The translations under genes and the position numbers were made by a program. Under the pieces are notes generated by a model. It was not told the origin of the DNA and ran no database searches. It worked only from the letters and a program-made list of their open reading frames with translations. DNA of 64,000 bases, taken from DATCHW01 sp963806045 (GTDB lineage Bacteria > Bacteroidota > Ignavibacteria > Tepidaquicellales > Tepidaquicellaceae). Below, one piece after another: positions 47,520-57,369 of this stretch. The DNA is taken from NCBI GenBank assembly GCA_963806045.1, contig CAWDWP010000020.1, forward strand, positions 1 through 64,000, given 5' to 3'. Position 1 is the first letter of the stretch, and every line of letters begins with the position of its first letter.

Positions 47520-50127
47520 ATGAAATTATTTAATAATATACTATTCAGAGTCAGCTTTGTATTAATTTTGATAGCGGCTCTTGGAATGATACCTTCTTTT
47601 TTGACTAACGAGAAAAATCATGAAGAGTCCGAAGAGACTTCTTCCGGCGCTCTGGAATCGATGCAATGGATGAGCCAGATAAGAGCATATCCGGATACAG
47701 ATATACCTGCAGATAAATTTTACCGGGCATTTGAATATTCCAGGGACAATTTAGCCGAAAAAGATAACCTGGATGCACTTGATAGCTGGCAATCACTGGG
47801 ACCCAATAATGTCGGAGGCAGAAGTCTATGCCTTGCAGTTCATCCGGTTGATACTGCGATATTATTTATGGGTTCTGCTTCAGGAGGATTATGGAAATCC
47901 ACTACAGGCGGAGTTGGTGCAAATGCGTGGACATTGGTTAACACAGGCTATCCGAGTTCTGCAGTAAGTTCAATTGCAATTGACTCAACTAATCCGAACG
48001 TAATGTATATAGGAACAGGTGAAAACTACGGATATCAGTTTTCGAATTTCGGGCTAGATGTCAGGGTGACAAGAGGAATGTATGGTATCGGAATTCTGAA
48101 AACAACAAACGGTGGAAACACCTGGGCAAAAGCCCTTGATTGGTCTTATAATAATCAGAGGGGTGTATGGAAAGTGATTATCAATCCCAGAAATCCGAAT
48201 ATTGTTTACGCGGCAACAAGTGAGGGTGTTTATAAATCTTATGATGCGGGTGCAAACTGGACACAGGTTTTGAATTACTTAATGGCAATGGATTTATTAT
48301 TTAATACTACTGATACCACTACACTATATGTTTCAATCGGCGACCTTTCCAATAATGTTCCGAATGCAAATGTCGGAATTTATAAATCCACAAACTCAGG
48401 ACTGAACTGGACAAAATTAGCAGGCGGTTTGCCTGCGACCTGGTCGGGAAAAGCTACATTGCAGATGTACCGTGGTAATCCAAATTATATCTATGCAAAT
48501 ATCGCAAATGATGTAACCTCTTATGTCGGCTATTACAGAAGCACAAACGGAGGTTTGAACTGGACGGTTGGTTCCACATCAGTGCCTTCCGGCAACCAGG
48601 GGTGGTATAATCAGGGACATCTTGTAAAATCTGACAACCCTAATTTAATACTCGTCGGAACTTTAAATGTTGAAAAATCTACAAATCAGGGAACTTCATT
48701 CTCAACAAAATCAAGCTGGAGTGCCTGGAACGAAGGAGCAGTTCCTCCCGGAGACCCCGAAGGTCCTCCAAACTTTGTACACGCAGATGTTCATTATTTC
48801 GAAACTAATCCAAAAGACGCTAATAAGATTTACGCCATAACAGACGGCGGGTTATACCGTTCAAATAATTTCGGTGATTCATATTTATTCCTGCAATGGC
48901 GGATATGTTACGACTCAATTTTATGCAAGCCTGGGGCAATCCTGGACGGATTCGATATTCTGCGTTGGCGGTCTGCAGGATAACAGGTCAGTTTTTTACC
49001 AGGGAACAGTGGCATGGTATAAGACGTTCGTAGGTGACGGTGCCTGTTCACAGGTGAATTCACAAAATAAAAATATCTGCTATACTGAATACACATATGG
49101 AGCCATCTCTTCATCAACTAATGGTGGTGTAGACTGGAACGGAACGGCAGGAGGTCCTCCCGGAAATGGTAATGCCTCAAGTTATTGTTTCAATATGCCT
49201 TATGTAGTTTGCATTTCCAATCCGGCTACTATTTATGCCGGCGGAACATCAATATATAAATCAGTTAACAGTGGTTCAAGCTGGACAGGACCTTATGGTT
49301 CATTCGGCGGTGGCAAAGTGTTATCTATTGCCGCTTCTTCGACGGGAACGGATACTGTTTATGCCGGAATCCTTCCGGTAGGAAGCTCTGTAGCCGGTGT
49401 TTACCGTTCGGTGAATGCGGGATTAGCGTGGACGAATATTTCAGGAGGAGTGGTTCCGAACAGGTACCCGACAAGAATGCATGTGAATCAATTTAATTCA
49501 AAAGAAGTATTTGTGACATTCGGAGGTTTTGGAACTGCACACGTTTTGAAATCTACAAATGCAGGGAACAACTGGATAGACATTACAAGCAATCTGCCCG
49601 ATGTTCCAACTCATAGCGTCGCAGTTGACCCGCTTTATCCTCAGAATATTTATGTCGGGAACGACCTTGGTGTTTACGTTTCTATAAATGGCGGGACAAG
49701 CTGGAGCGAATTCAGAGTTGGAATGCCTTATTCAATCGTGTTTGATTTAACAATCGTAAATGCCAGCAGGAAACTGCGTGCAACCACGCACGGAAACGGA
49801 ATATTCGAAAGAAAGCTATATCAGAATCCGCTCGGCATAACAGGAAACGGAAATGAGACACCTAAAGAATATAAACTTGAACAGAACTATCCGAATCCTT
49901 TTAATCCAAGTACAAAGATAAATTATTCGGTTCCGAAAGCAGGGATAGTGACTATGAAAATATATGATATGCTCGGAAAAGAAGTTTCAACGCTTGTGAA
50001 CGAAAGCAAGAATGCGGGAAGCTATACTATAGTATTCAATGGCAGTAATCTCTCAAGCGGAATTTATTTCTACAGATTAAGTTCAGGAAAATTCACTGAT
50101 ACAAAAAAATTGGTGTTGGTGAAATAG
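47520..50127 (+). CDS. Large secreted sortilin/BNR-repeat protein with T9SS sorting domain (frameshifted)
   Basis: Frames 47520-48983 and 48874-50127 join when one T is removed from TTT at 48884-48886, restoring FGDSYYSCNGGYVTTQFY. About 868 residues. The N-terminal membrane-targeting segment is FRVSFVLILIAALGMIPSF. The body begins with SLGPNNVGGRSLCLAVHP and has many Asp-box repeats (TTNGGNTWAK, SYDAGANWTQ, STNSGLNWTK, SINGGTSWSE). It ends in a T9SS CTD with NYPNPFNPSTKINYSV, IYDMLGKEV and SGIYFYRLSSG. Its architecture matches the 924-residue protein at 3588-6362. It is probably a surface-located binding or hydrolytic propeller protein. Confidence 0.82.
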
Positions 50128-50134
50128 TGGTATT

Positions 50135-50188
50135 GAGTGCATAGAGTGCATAGAGTGTATGGAGTGTATGGAGTGTATAGAGTGTATA
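50135..50188 (+). repeat. 9-bp tandem array (GAGTGTATA type), six units
   Basis: Six units in perfect phase: GAGTGCATA twice, GAGTGTATG twice, GAGTGTATA twice. It starts 8 bp after the stop of the T9SS gene. Adjacent units mutate in pairs, as if by stepwise duplication. The same family sits at 52988-53032 and 60377-60425. Confidence 0.9.
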
Positions 50189-50237
50189 GAGAGAAAATAA
50201 GTTAGAATAAAAACCGGAGAAACTTAAAAAAATAGAT

Positions 50238-50930
50238 TCAGGTTTTTGAATCTAATGCACTTAGTGCAAGTTTATCCGCTTCTTCGTTCCAGTAAACACC
50301 GGTGTGGCTTTTAATTTTCTGCCATTCAATCTTCATTCCCGCTTTATTCATAAACATGGCATACTGTTTCGTAATATTTTTTTTTGCCATCCATCTTCCT
50401 CTTGCCCAATTTTCTATACCAGCATAGTCATAATAAATTGTGACATCAGTAATAGAATTTTCCCTGCACCAGTTTACTGTTTCAATCACCGCCTGAAGTT
50501 CTCCGGCAATCTGCCTCGAACCTTCAACGTCTCGCTCTCCAACAAGTCCGCTGATTCGTTTTATCACCTTTCCGTCTTTCCGGATGATAGCTCCGTAAGA
50601 AGTCTTTCCGTTCTGACACGAGCCGTCAACGTCAATTTCATAACCTTTGTTTTTGTATATTTTCGAATCTGAAGTTCCTGCTTGAATCCGCAGGGCAATT
50701 TCTTTAATTGTTTTGTCTGATATCCGGTTTATATATTTGAAATTATTTTTATTAGGGCTGTAATAGAGCTTGATTTCTCCTGATTCTTTGCTTTTAGATT
50801 TTAATTCAAGAGTAACGCAGTATTCTTCCCACCGGTTTTCAAGAATAGAAGAATCAATTTTTTCTTTTTTGAATTTTTTATTCAATTCTTCAGCTTTCTC
50901 TCTTAATATCTTTTCGTAAGGACTTTTCAT
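50238..50930 (-). CDS. RNase H-fold protein (RNase HI-like) with N-terminal extension
   Basis: 230 residues. Residues ~95-228 form an RNase H domain: EIDVDGSCQNGKTSYGAIIR with the first Asp, GSRQIAGELQAVIETVNWC with the Glu, VTIYYDYAGIENWARG with the second Asp, and IKSHTGVYWNEEADKLALSAL with the His/Asp end. So the DEDD-like catalytic set is present. The ~90-residue N-terminus has basic helices and a small sheet of unknown type. It would cut RNA in RNA-DNA hybrids. Confidence 0.87.
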   Translation of the reverse strand: MKSPYEKILREKAEELNKKFKKEKIDSSILENRWEEYCVTLELKSKSKESGEIKLYYSPNKNNFKYINRISDKTIKEIALRIQAGTSDSKIYKNKGYEIDVDGSCQNGKTSYGAIIRKDGKVIKRISGLVGERDVEGSRQIAGELQAVIETVNWCRENSITDVTIYYDYAGIENWARGRWMAKKNITKQYAMFMNKAGMKIEWQKIKSHTGVYWNEEADKLALSALDSKT

Positions 50931-51015
50931 ATAGATTTAATAATGATTGTTTAAAATAACGATTAGTTTTTGTATTTTCAGTAAATTTATCTTAAAATAT
51001 TTAAAGGAATATAAA

Positions 51016-52470
51016 ATGTCAGAAAACACACCTATCACTGTAGCGCATGGTGACGGAATCGGTCCGGAAATTATGGATGCAACTTTAAGAATTATTCTTG
51101 AAGCCGGAGCAAAAGTAGAAATCGAAGAAATCGAAATAGGGGAAAAAGTTTACCTCCGCGGTAATACATCGGGTATAGAAAATTCCGCCTGGGAATCACT
51201 CAGGAAAACAAAGGTCTTTTTAAAAGCACCTATCACAACACCTCAGGGCGGTGGATACAAAAGTCTGAATGTGACCGCAAGAAAAACTCTTGGGCTTTAT
51301 GCAAATATAAGACCCGTGATATCATATTACCCTTACGTCGAAACAAAGCATCCCGTGATGGATTTAGTGATAGTGAGAGAAAACGAGGAGGACCTGTATG
51401 CAGGAATCGAGCACAGGCAAACTGAACAGGTATATCAATGCCTGAAATTAATTTCGAGACCGGGAAGTGAAAAAATTGTACGATATGCATTTGAATATGC
51501 CCGCAATAATGACAGAAAAAAAGTTACCTGCTTTATGAAAGATAACATAATGAAAATGACTGACGGCCTGTTTCACAAAGTGTTTGATGAAATTGGGGCC
51601 GAATATCCTGATATCGAAAAAGAAAGCTGGATAGTTGATATAGGTTCTGCAAAGATGGCATCATCACCTGAAAATTTTGATGTCCTTGTAATGGAAAATT
51701 TATATGGTGATATACTCTCGGATGTTGCAGCTCAAATGTCGGGTTCGGTTGGACTTGCTGGTTCTGCGAATGTAGGAGAGCAATGCTCGATGTTCGAAGC
51801 AATTCACGGTTCCGCTCCCAGAAGGGCAAACCAGAATATTGCAAACCCATCCGGTCTTTTGCTCGGAGCTGTATTAATGCTGGTTCATATCGGACAGGGA
51901 GATATTGCAACAATTGTGCACAATGCCTGGATGAAAACACTCGAAGACGGAATTCATACTTATGATATATTCAAACCTAATACAAGTAAAGTGAAAGTCG
52001 GGACACGGGAATTCGCTGATGCAGTAATTAAAAGAATCGGTGAGACTCCAAAAACTTTAAAACCTGCTCATTATAAATCAAAAGCAGAATTCAAACAACA
52101 GCCAAAAGAAAAACTGAAAGTAAGAAGATCTGTGAAAGACCTGGTTGGTGTTGATGTATTTATTGACTGGAACTTTGGAACATCACTGGATTTCGGTGAA
52201 CTGCTGAAGAAAGTTACTACGGAACATCTTGAGCTTCAGGTTATCAGCAACCGCGGAATTAAAGTATGGCCCGGAAAAGCATTCGAGAATTTCTGCTCTG
52301 ACCACTGGAGCTGCAGATTCATGGCACGAAATAAAGAAAAACCCGTTTCTCATAATCACATCATTGAGCTTCTGACAAAAATACATGATGCGGGATTTGA
52401 TTTCATTAAAACCGAGCATCTTTATAATTTTGATGGTGAAGCAGGTTATACATTGGCGCAGGGACAATAA
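51016..52470 (+). CDS. icd: NADP-dependent isocitrate dehydrogenase (Thermus/Rickettsia-type long form)
   Basis: 484 residues from the ATG at 51016, which has AAAGGA 8 bp before it; an in-frame TTG-type start at 50947 lacks support. Motifs: VAHGDGIGPEIMDATL, substrate-binding RPVISYYPYVETKH and VRENEEDLYAGIEH, catalytic RYAFEYARNNDRKKVTCFMKDN, metal-binding VMENLYGDILSDVAAQMSGSVG and coenzyme loop AIHGSAPRRANQNIANPSGL. The C-terminal ~130 residues (GVDVFIDWNFGTSLDFGELL ...) are the extra domain seen in long-form IDH. It oxidises isocitrate to 2-oxoglutarate in the TCA cycle. Confidence 0.93.
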   Translation: MSENTPITVAHGDGIGPEIMDATLRIILEAGAKVEIEEIEIGEKVYLRGNTSGIENSAWESLRKTKVFLKAPITTPQGGGYKSLNVTARKTLGLYANIRPVISYYPYVETKHPVMDLVIVRENEEDLYAGIEHRQTEQVYQCLKLISRPGSEKIVRYAFEYARNNDRKKVTCFMKDNIMKMTDGLFHKVFDEIGAEYPDIEKESWIVDIGSAKMASSPENFDVLVMENLYGDILSDVAAQMSGSVGLAGSANVGEQCSMFEAIHGSAPRRANQNIANPSGLLLGAVLMLVHIGQGDIATIVHNAWMKTLEDGIHTYDIFKPNTSKVKVGTREFADAVIKRIGETPKTLKPAHYKSKAEFKQQPKEKLKVRRSVKDLVGVDVFIDWNFGTSLDFGELLKKVTTEHLELQVISNRGIKVWPGKAFENFCSDHWSCRFMARNKEKPVSHNHIIELLTKIHDAGFDFIKTEHLYNFDGEAGYTLAQGQ

Positions 52471-52548
52471 CAATGAATAATGATTAATGAGCAATGAATA
52501 ATGCTTAATTAGGAATTAATATTTAGAAATTAAAATAACATTATTTGA

Positions 52549-52575
52549 CAAGGGGTCTTTGACCCCTTGTTTTGT
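52549..52575 (+). terminator. icd terminator (CAAGGGGTC hairpin, copy 2)
   Basis: CAAGGGGTC (52549-52557) pairs with GACCCCTTG (52561-52569), followed by TTTTG. The arms are identical to those of 41397-41416. Confidence 0.8.
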
Positions 52576-52622
52576 TTCAAACTTTAACAGCTAAAAAAGT
52601 GTTGTATATTTAAATATAAATA

Positions 52623-52988
52623 ATGATAAAGAAAAAATTTTATTCAACACTAAGTAAACATAAAGCTGAAAAAGCATTAAAACTTATGAAAGCATCATTG
52701 AAAAAAACTATTTCGAAATCCCCTTCATTCAGGAAAGCATTTAAAAGCATACAGAAAAAAGGATGGAAAGTGGAAGGAAAATCCATTGTAAAGACTTACG
52801 CTACAAAAAATTTCCCCCAGACAATGGCGCTTGTCAGTGGTATATCCGGATTGTGCCAGCAATATGACCATCATCCGGATTTTCTTACAATGAAATATGC
52901 TGAAGTTAAAGTATCATTCTCGACTCACGACGCCGGCGGTATTACAGAAAAGGATGTTAAAATAGCGGGGGATATAGAGAAACTGTAG
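52623..52988 (+). CDS. Pterin-4a-carbinolamine dehydratase family protein
   Basis: 121 residues. The last ~75 carry the PCD signature: GWKVEGKSIVKTYATKNFPQTMALV, YDHHPDFLTMKYAEVKVSFSTHDAGGIT, KDVKIAGDIEKL. Both active-site His of the HHP motif and the later THD are present. The N-terminal ~40 residues are unusually Lys-rich. The family dehydrates 4a-hydroxytetrahydrobiopterin or moonlights as a transcription cofactor. No aromatic amino-acid hydroxylase is nearby. Confidence 0.88.
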   Translation: MIKKKFYSTLSKHKAEKALKLMKASLKKTISKSPSFRKAFKSIQKKGWKVEGKSIVKTYATKNFPQTMALVSGISGLCQQYDHHPDFLTMKYAEVKVSFSTHDAGGITEKDVKIAGDIEKL

Positions 52989-53032
52989 AGTGTATCGAGT
53001 GTTTAGAGTGTATGTAGTGCGTAGAGTGCACA
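52988..53032 (+). repeat. 9-bp tandem array (GAGTGTATA type), five units
   Basis: GAGTGTATC, GAGTGTTTA, GAGTGTATG, TAGTGCGTA and GAGTGCACA are in phase. The G of the stop codon TAG of the pterin dehydratase gene is the first base of the first unit. Confidence 0.85.
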
Positions 53033-53043
53033 ATACGTACACG

Positions 53044-53115
53044 TTCTTAAGTTGATCAAGTTCATTAAGTTTATTAAGTTTATTAAGTTTGTTAAGTTTG
53101 TTAAGTTTTTCGAGT
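53044..53115 (+). repeat. 9-bp tandem array (TTATTAAGT type), eight units
   Basis: TTCTTAAGT, TGATCAAGT, TCATTAAGT, TTATTAAGT twice, TTGTTAAGT twice and TTTTCGAGT run without slip. They directly follow the GAGTGTATA array. TAATTATTAATTACTAATTATT-type sequence comes next, up to the suf operon end at 53163. Confidence 0.9.
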
Positions 53116-53162
53116 ACGAGAAGTGTTGTAATTATTAATTACTAATTATTAATTATTAATTG

Positions 53163-53525
53163 TTACAGGAATCCCAGTTCCAGTTTTGCTTCTTCGGTCA
53201 TTTTGTCAACTGACCATGGAGGGTCGAATGTTATTTCCACTCTGGCATCGTGTATCATCGGATGTTCTTTTAATTTTTCCTGAATCTCCGGAGGAAGAAT
53301 TCCTGCCACTGGACAGGCGGGAGAAGTAAGTGTCATAACAACAAGCACATCACCATTGGAAGCAATTTTAATATCGTAAATTAATCCAAGGTCAAAAACA
53401 TTTACGGGGATTTCCGGGTCATAACAAGTCTTCAGAACTTTAATAACCTCCTCGGTTATCTCCGCTATATCATGAGTTTTCTGATTGCTTTCCGGTTTAG
53501 TATTTTCTGTTTTTACTTCTTTCAT
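53163..53525 (-). CDS. sufT: SUF-associated MIP18/DUF59 protein (SufT-like)
   Basis: 120 residues. MIP18 family core: VLKTCYDPEIPVNVFDLGLIYDIKI, VVMTLTSPACPVAGILPPEIQEKL and VEITFDPPWSVDKMTEEAKLELGF. The Cys in SPAC is the conserved one. These proteins help iron-sulfur cluster maturation or transfer. It is the last gene of the suf operon, 18 bp after sufE. The ~30-residue N-terminus is polar and probably disordered. Confidence 0.9.
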   Translation of the reverse strand: MKEVKTENTKPESNQKTHDIAEITEEVIKVLKTCYDPEIPVNVFDLGLIYDIKIASNGDVLVVMTLTSPACPVAGILPPEIQEKLKEHPMIHDARVEITFDPPWSVDKMTEEAKLELGFL

Positions 53526-53543
53526 TGTGTAAATTCCGGTTTA

Positions 53544-53972
53544 TTAATTTTTACTTATTTCGTTTTGTGCAATCCGCTTCATATGGTTTACCATTGCTAC
53601 AAGACCATTGGCGCGGGTCATGGATAAATGCTCTTTCATTCCTATTTTTTCTATAAAATCAAGTTTCGCATTTAATATATCCTGCGGTTCCTGACCGGAT
53701 AAAACTCTTATCAGTAATCCTATCAATCCTTTTGTAATAATAGCATCGCTGTCAGCCGTGAAAATAATTTTTCCATTATTAATATCGTAATGAAGCCAAA
53801 CCTGCGACTGACATCCCTGAACTTTATTCTCATCGGTTTTATATTTCGAATCTATCAGGGGAAGTTTTTTCCCGAGTTCAATAATGTATTCATACTTATC
53901 AGACCAATCGTTAAACATTTCGAACTCGTTAACAATCTCGTCTTCAATCTGATTTAAAGTTAAGTTTTCCAT
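53544..53972 (-). CDS. sufE: SufE cysteine-desulfurase activator
   Basis: 142 residues. DWSDKYEYIIELGKKLP, then NKVQGCQSQVWLHYDI with the persulfide-accepting Cys, then GLIGLLIRVLSGQEPQDIL and HLSMTRANGLVAMVNHM. SufE takes the persulfide from SufS and passes it to SufB. It lies 7 bp after sufS on the minus strand. Confidence 0.94.
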   Translation of the reverse strand: MENLTLNQIEDEIVNEFEMFNDWSDKYEYIIELGKKLPLIDSKYKTDENKVQGCQSQVWLHYDINNGKIIFTADSDAIITKGLIGLLIRVLSGQEPQDILNAKLDFIEKIGMKEHLSMTRANGLVAMVNHMKRIAQNEISKN

Positions 53973-53979
53973 TTTACAT

Positions 53980-55201
53980 TCATTTAAACATTCTTATAAC
54001 CTTTTTAATGCCCTGCTCGAGCGCATCAATTTCTTCCTTTGTATTATAGAAGCAAAAGGATGCACGCACTGTTCCGGGAATTTTAAACTGGTCTATAATC
54101 GGCTGTGTGCAGTGGACACCTGTCCTTACAGCAATTCCAAGCTGGTCAAGAATAGTACCCGTGTCGTATGGATGAATATCGCCTACCAAAAATGAAATCA
54201 CGCTTGCTTTATTTTTTGCAGTGCCTATAATTCTTATACCGGGAATACGGGAAAGTTTTTCAGTCCCATATTTTAGCAAATCATTTTCGTATTTGGAAAT
54301 ATTTTCCTTGCCTATTTTATTAACATAATCTATTGCCGCTCCCAATCCTATTACATCAGCCACGTTCGGTGTTCCCGCTTCAAATTTATAAGGTAAATCA
54401 TTGTATATGGTTTCTTCGAAAGTCACAGTCTTTATCATATCACCTCCGCCCTGGTAAGGAGGCATTTTTTCCAGACAACTCTTTCTTTCCGTATAAAACA
54501 CCAATTCCTGTCGGACCAAAAACCTTATGACCTGAGAAAGCAAAAAAATCGCAATCCAGCTCCCGTACATCAATTTTTATGTGCGGAGCGGATTGGGCTC
54601 CATCCAGCAATACTGGGATTTTATACTTATGCGCAATGCTTATAATTTCTTTAACAGGATTAATCGTGCCGAGTGAATTGGAAATATGAACAACAGAAAC
54701 AAATTTAGTCCGGTTTGTAATTAACTTTTCAAACTCTTCAAATATTATTTCACCGCTGTCATTGACAGGAATAATTTTTAATATCACTCCTTTTTTATCC
54801 CTGAGCAGCTGCCACGGAACAATATTTGAATGGTGCTCCATTGCGGATATAATAATTTCATCTCCTTTGTTCAGAAATGTTCCTCCATAGGAACTTGCAA
54901 CTAAATTTATTCCTTCAGTTGTTCCTCTAACAAAAACAATTTCAGATGTTTCTTTCGCATTAATAAAAATTTTAACTTTTCGTCTTGCGAATTCATATAC
55001 ATCCGTTGCTTTGGCACTGAGAAAGTGAACGCCTCTGTGAATATTGCTGTTGTATTCCTCATAATATTCTTTCAATGTATCAATCACTATTTGAGGCTTT
55101 TGGGAAGTTGCAGCATTGTCAAAATAAATAAGCGGCTTTCCGTGTATGGTCTGCTTCAGTATTGGAAAATCATTTCGTATTTTTTTTATGTCGAATGCCA
55201 C
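53980..55201 (-). CDS. sufS: SufS cysteine desulfurase (frameshifted)
   Basis: Frames 54440-55201 and 53980-54573 join when one base is removed near 54475, restoring KKELLEKMPPYQGGGDMI. About 406 residues, the normal length. Group II features: RNDFPILKQTIHGKPLIYFDNAATSQKP, the PLP Lys in FAFSGHKVFGPTG, and the active Cys in AVRTGVHCTQPIIDQF. It removes sulfur from cysteine for Fe-S cluster assembly. 6 bp separate it from sufD. Unlike most shifts here, this one is not in a homopolymer. Confidence 0.92.
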
Positions 55202-55207
55202 AATTGT

Positions 55208-56543
55208 CTAAGCTTTTTTTAACTTATTAATTAAAGAATTGAACAATAATTCTTTTAAAGGTTCAATTTTTATATTCTCTAAAATATCATTTGCAAAAGC
55301 AATCAAAAGCATTTCCTCTGATTCTTTTCTGCCGATACCTCTTGTCATCAGGTAAAAGACCTCATCCGGATTTAGCTGTCCTGTTGTTGCACCGTGACTG
55401 CATTTAACATCATCAGCAAAAATCTCAAGCTGGGGTTTGGAATTTATGGTAGCTTTCCGTGACAAAACAATATTTTTATTGGATTGGTAAGCATTTGTTT
55501 TCTGTGCATCTTTTCTTACCATAATTTTGCCGTTGAATACTCCGCTTGAATTATCATCAAGTATTCCCTTATAAAACTCATTGCTGAAACATTTAGGAAC
55601 TGCGTGGTCAACAAGTGTATGATTGTCAATCAGTTCTTTATCCTTAGCTAAAAATAATCCAAGAAAATGGCATTCTCCGTTCTCACCTTTAAATTCCGAA
55701 TTATGATTATTTCTTACTATGCTTCCGCCCCACGTAATCGTAAGCGAGTTATACTTACTGTCTTTTTGCTGGCTGACCTGCGTGGTGCTTACATTATAGC
55801 TTTGCTCATTTTCATCCTGAATTTTATAATGATTAATCCGGGAATTACTTCCGGCATATATTTCAGTTACTGAGTTTGTAAAAGAAAAATTACTGCCTGA
55901 AGAAAAATATGATTCAATTATATCCAAAGTCGAACTCTCCCCTGTCACAATCAGGTTTCTTGGTTGTGAAAGTGTATCGGAATTATCAGCATCACTGATG
56001 AAAACCATATGCACAGGTGCTTTGATTTCCAGTTTATCAGGAATATAAATAAATGCGCCATCAATGGAATAAGCTGTGTTCAGAGCTGTAAAGCCATCAC
56101 TTTTATATTTCGCATATTTGGAGAAATGCTCTTCGATAATATTTTTATGCTTTGCAAGACCTTCCCTGAAACTTCCGATGAAAACATTTTTATCTTTAGT
56201 AATTATTTTCGAATAATTTTCAGAGAATTTTCCATTTATGAAAACAAGTATATTAGCATCAAGACCGGGAATTAAATATTTGTTAATTACATCTTCTTTA
56301 ATTCCGGATACTTTTTCCGGGAATTGATTAAAATCCTTTTGTGTGATTGGTTTTATGTTTGTATATTTCCATTCTTCAGATTTGAATTCAGGAAACCCGA
56401 TTTCTTCAAATAGCTTAAGAGCTTCGAGCCTTATCGAATGAATTTTTCCCGGTTTCCCATCATTCTCTATTGCTAAGCCATTCAAAGAATTCTCAAATTC
56501 TTTGAAATTCCTTTATTACCTTCTCTTTTAAATCAAATCCCAT
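55208..56543 (-). CDS. sufD: SufD scaffold protein (frameshift in the N-terminus)
   Basis: The long frame 55208-56485 begins at a TTG and lacks the family's N-terminus. Reading from the ATG at 56543 gives MGFDLKEKVIKEF; removing one base from the TTT (plus-strand AAA at 56505-56507) continues as KEFENSLNGLAIENDG. Total about 444 residues, as expected. Core: EFKSEEWKYTNIKPI, ANTGQ-like beta-helix strands, KTNAYQSNKNIVLSRKATINSKP, KCSHGATTGQLNPDEVFYLMTRGI. It partners SufB and SufC in the cluster scaffold. Confidence 0.9.
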
Positions 56544-56643
56544 CGTTAATTTCTTTCTATAATTTTTACTTACTTCTTTGTATTATTAATTAATTATTAA
56601 TTACTAATTATTAATTGTTAACGTATTCCCTTTTTTAATCCAG

Positions 56644-57369
56644 TCATATCCTTTTTCTTCCAAGTTCGAGTGCAAGCTCTTTACCGCCGGATAAAACAAT
56701 TTTTCCATCGTCTAAAATATGTACAAAATCCGGAATTATATAGTCTAACAACCTCTGATAGTGCGTAATTACAATGAATGCATTATCCTTTGTTTTCAGT
56801 TTATTCACGCCTTCAGCTACTAATCTCAGTGCATCAATGTCAAGACCGGAATCTGTTTCATCAAGTACAGACAGTTTGGGATTCAGCATTGCAAGCTGAA
56901 ATATTTCATTTCGTTTTTTTTCACCGCCGGAGAATCCCACATTCACGTACCGGCTGGTCATTGTACTATCCAGTTCCAGCATTGCTGCAGTTTGCTTGAG
57001 TTTTTTCAGAAAATCCACCGAACTTAAAGGTTCCAGCCCTTTATATTTTCTAACTTCATTTACAGCGGTTTTCATAAAATTTGTATTTGAAACTCCCGGA
57101 ATTTCCACCGGATACTGGAATGCAAGGAAAATTCCTTCCCTTGCCCTGTCTTCAGCCGGAAGCTCAAGTAAATTCTTACCTTCGAAAATAACTTCTCCGC
57201 TTATTACATTAAAATTTTCTTTCCCTGCAAGTACACTTGCAAGTGTGCTCTTCCCTGAACCATTAGGTCCCATTATTGCGTGAACCTCTCCCGGTTTCAC
57301 TTCAAGGTTGACCCCCTTTAATATTTCTTTACCTTCAATCCCTGCTCTTAAATTTTTTATTGATAACAT
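56644..57369 (-). CDS. sufC: SufC ATPase
   Basis: 241 residues. Walker A MGPNGSGKST, Q-loop FLAFQYPVEIPGVSN, signature GFSGGEKKRNEI, Walker B SVLDETDSGLDIDALR, His-switch FIVITHYQRLL. It energises the SufBCD scaffold. Upstream of sufD with a 100-bp gap filled with TAATTATTAATTACTAATT repeats. Confidence 0.96.
   Translation of the reverse strand: MLSIKNLRAGIEGKEILKGVNLEVKPGEVHAIMGPNGSGKSTLASVLAGKENFNVISGEVIFEGKNLLELPAEDRAREGIFLAFQYPVEIPGVSNTNFMKTAVNEVRKYKGLEPLSSVDFLKKLKQTAAMLELDSTMTSRYVNVGFSGGEKKRNEIFQLAMLNPKLSVLDETDSGLDIDALRLVAEGVNKLKTKDNAFIVITHYQRLLDYIIPDFVHILDDGKIVLSGGKELALELGRKRI

Noticed and set aside
50135..53115. CRISPR array
   Set aside because: Units are 9 bp in direct tandem with no spacers, and there are no cas genes.
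1920..56507. Programmed ribosomal frameshifting as the cause of the split genes
   Set aside because: Both +1 and -1 type events occur, no shared slippery heptamer or in-frame stop context is seen, and the affected genes are unrelated.
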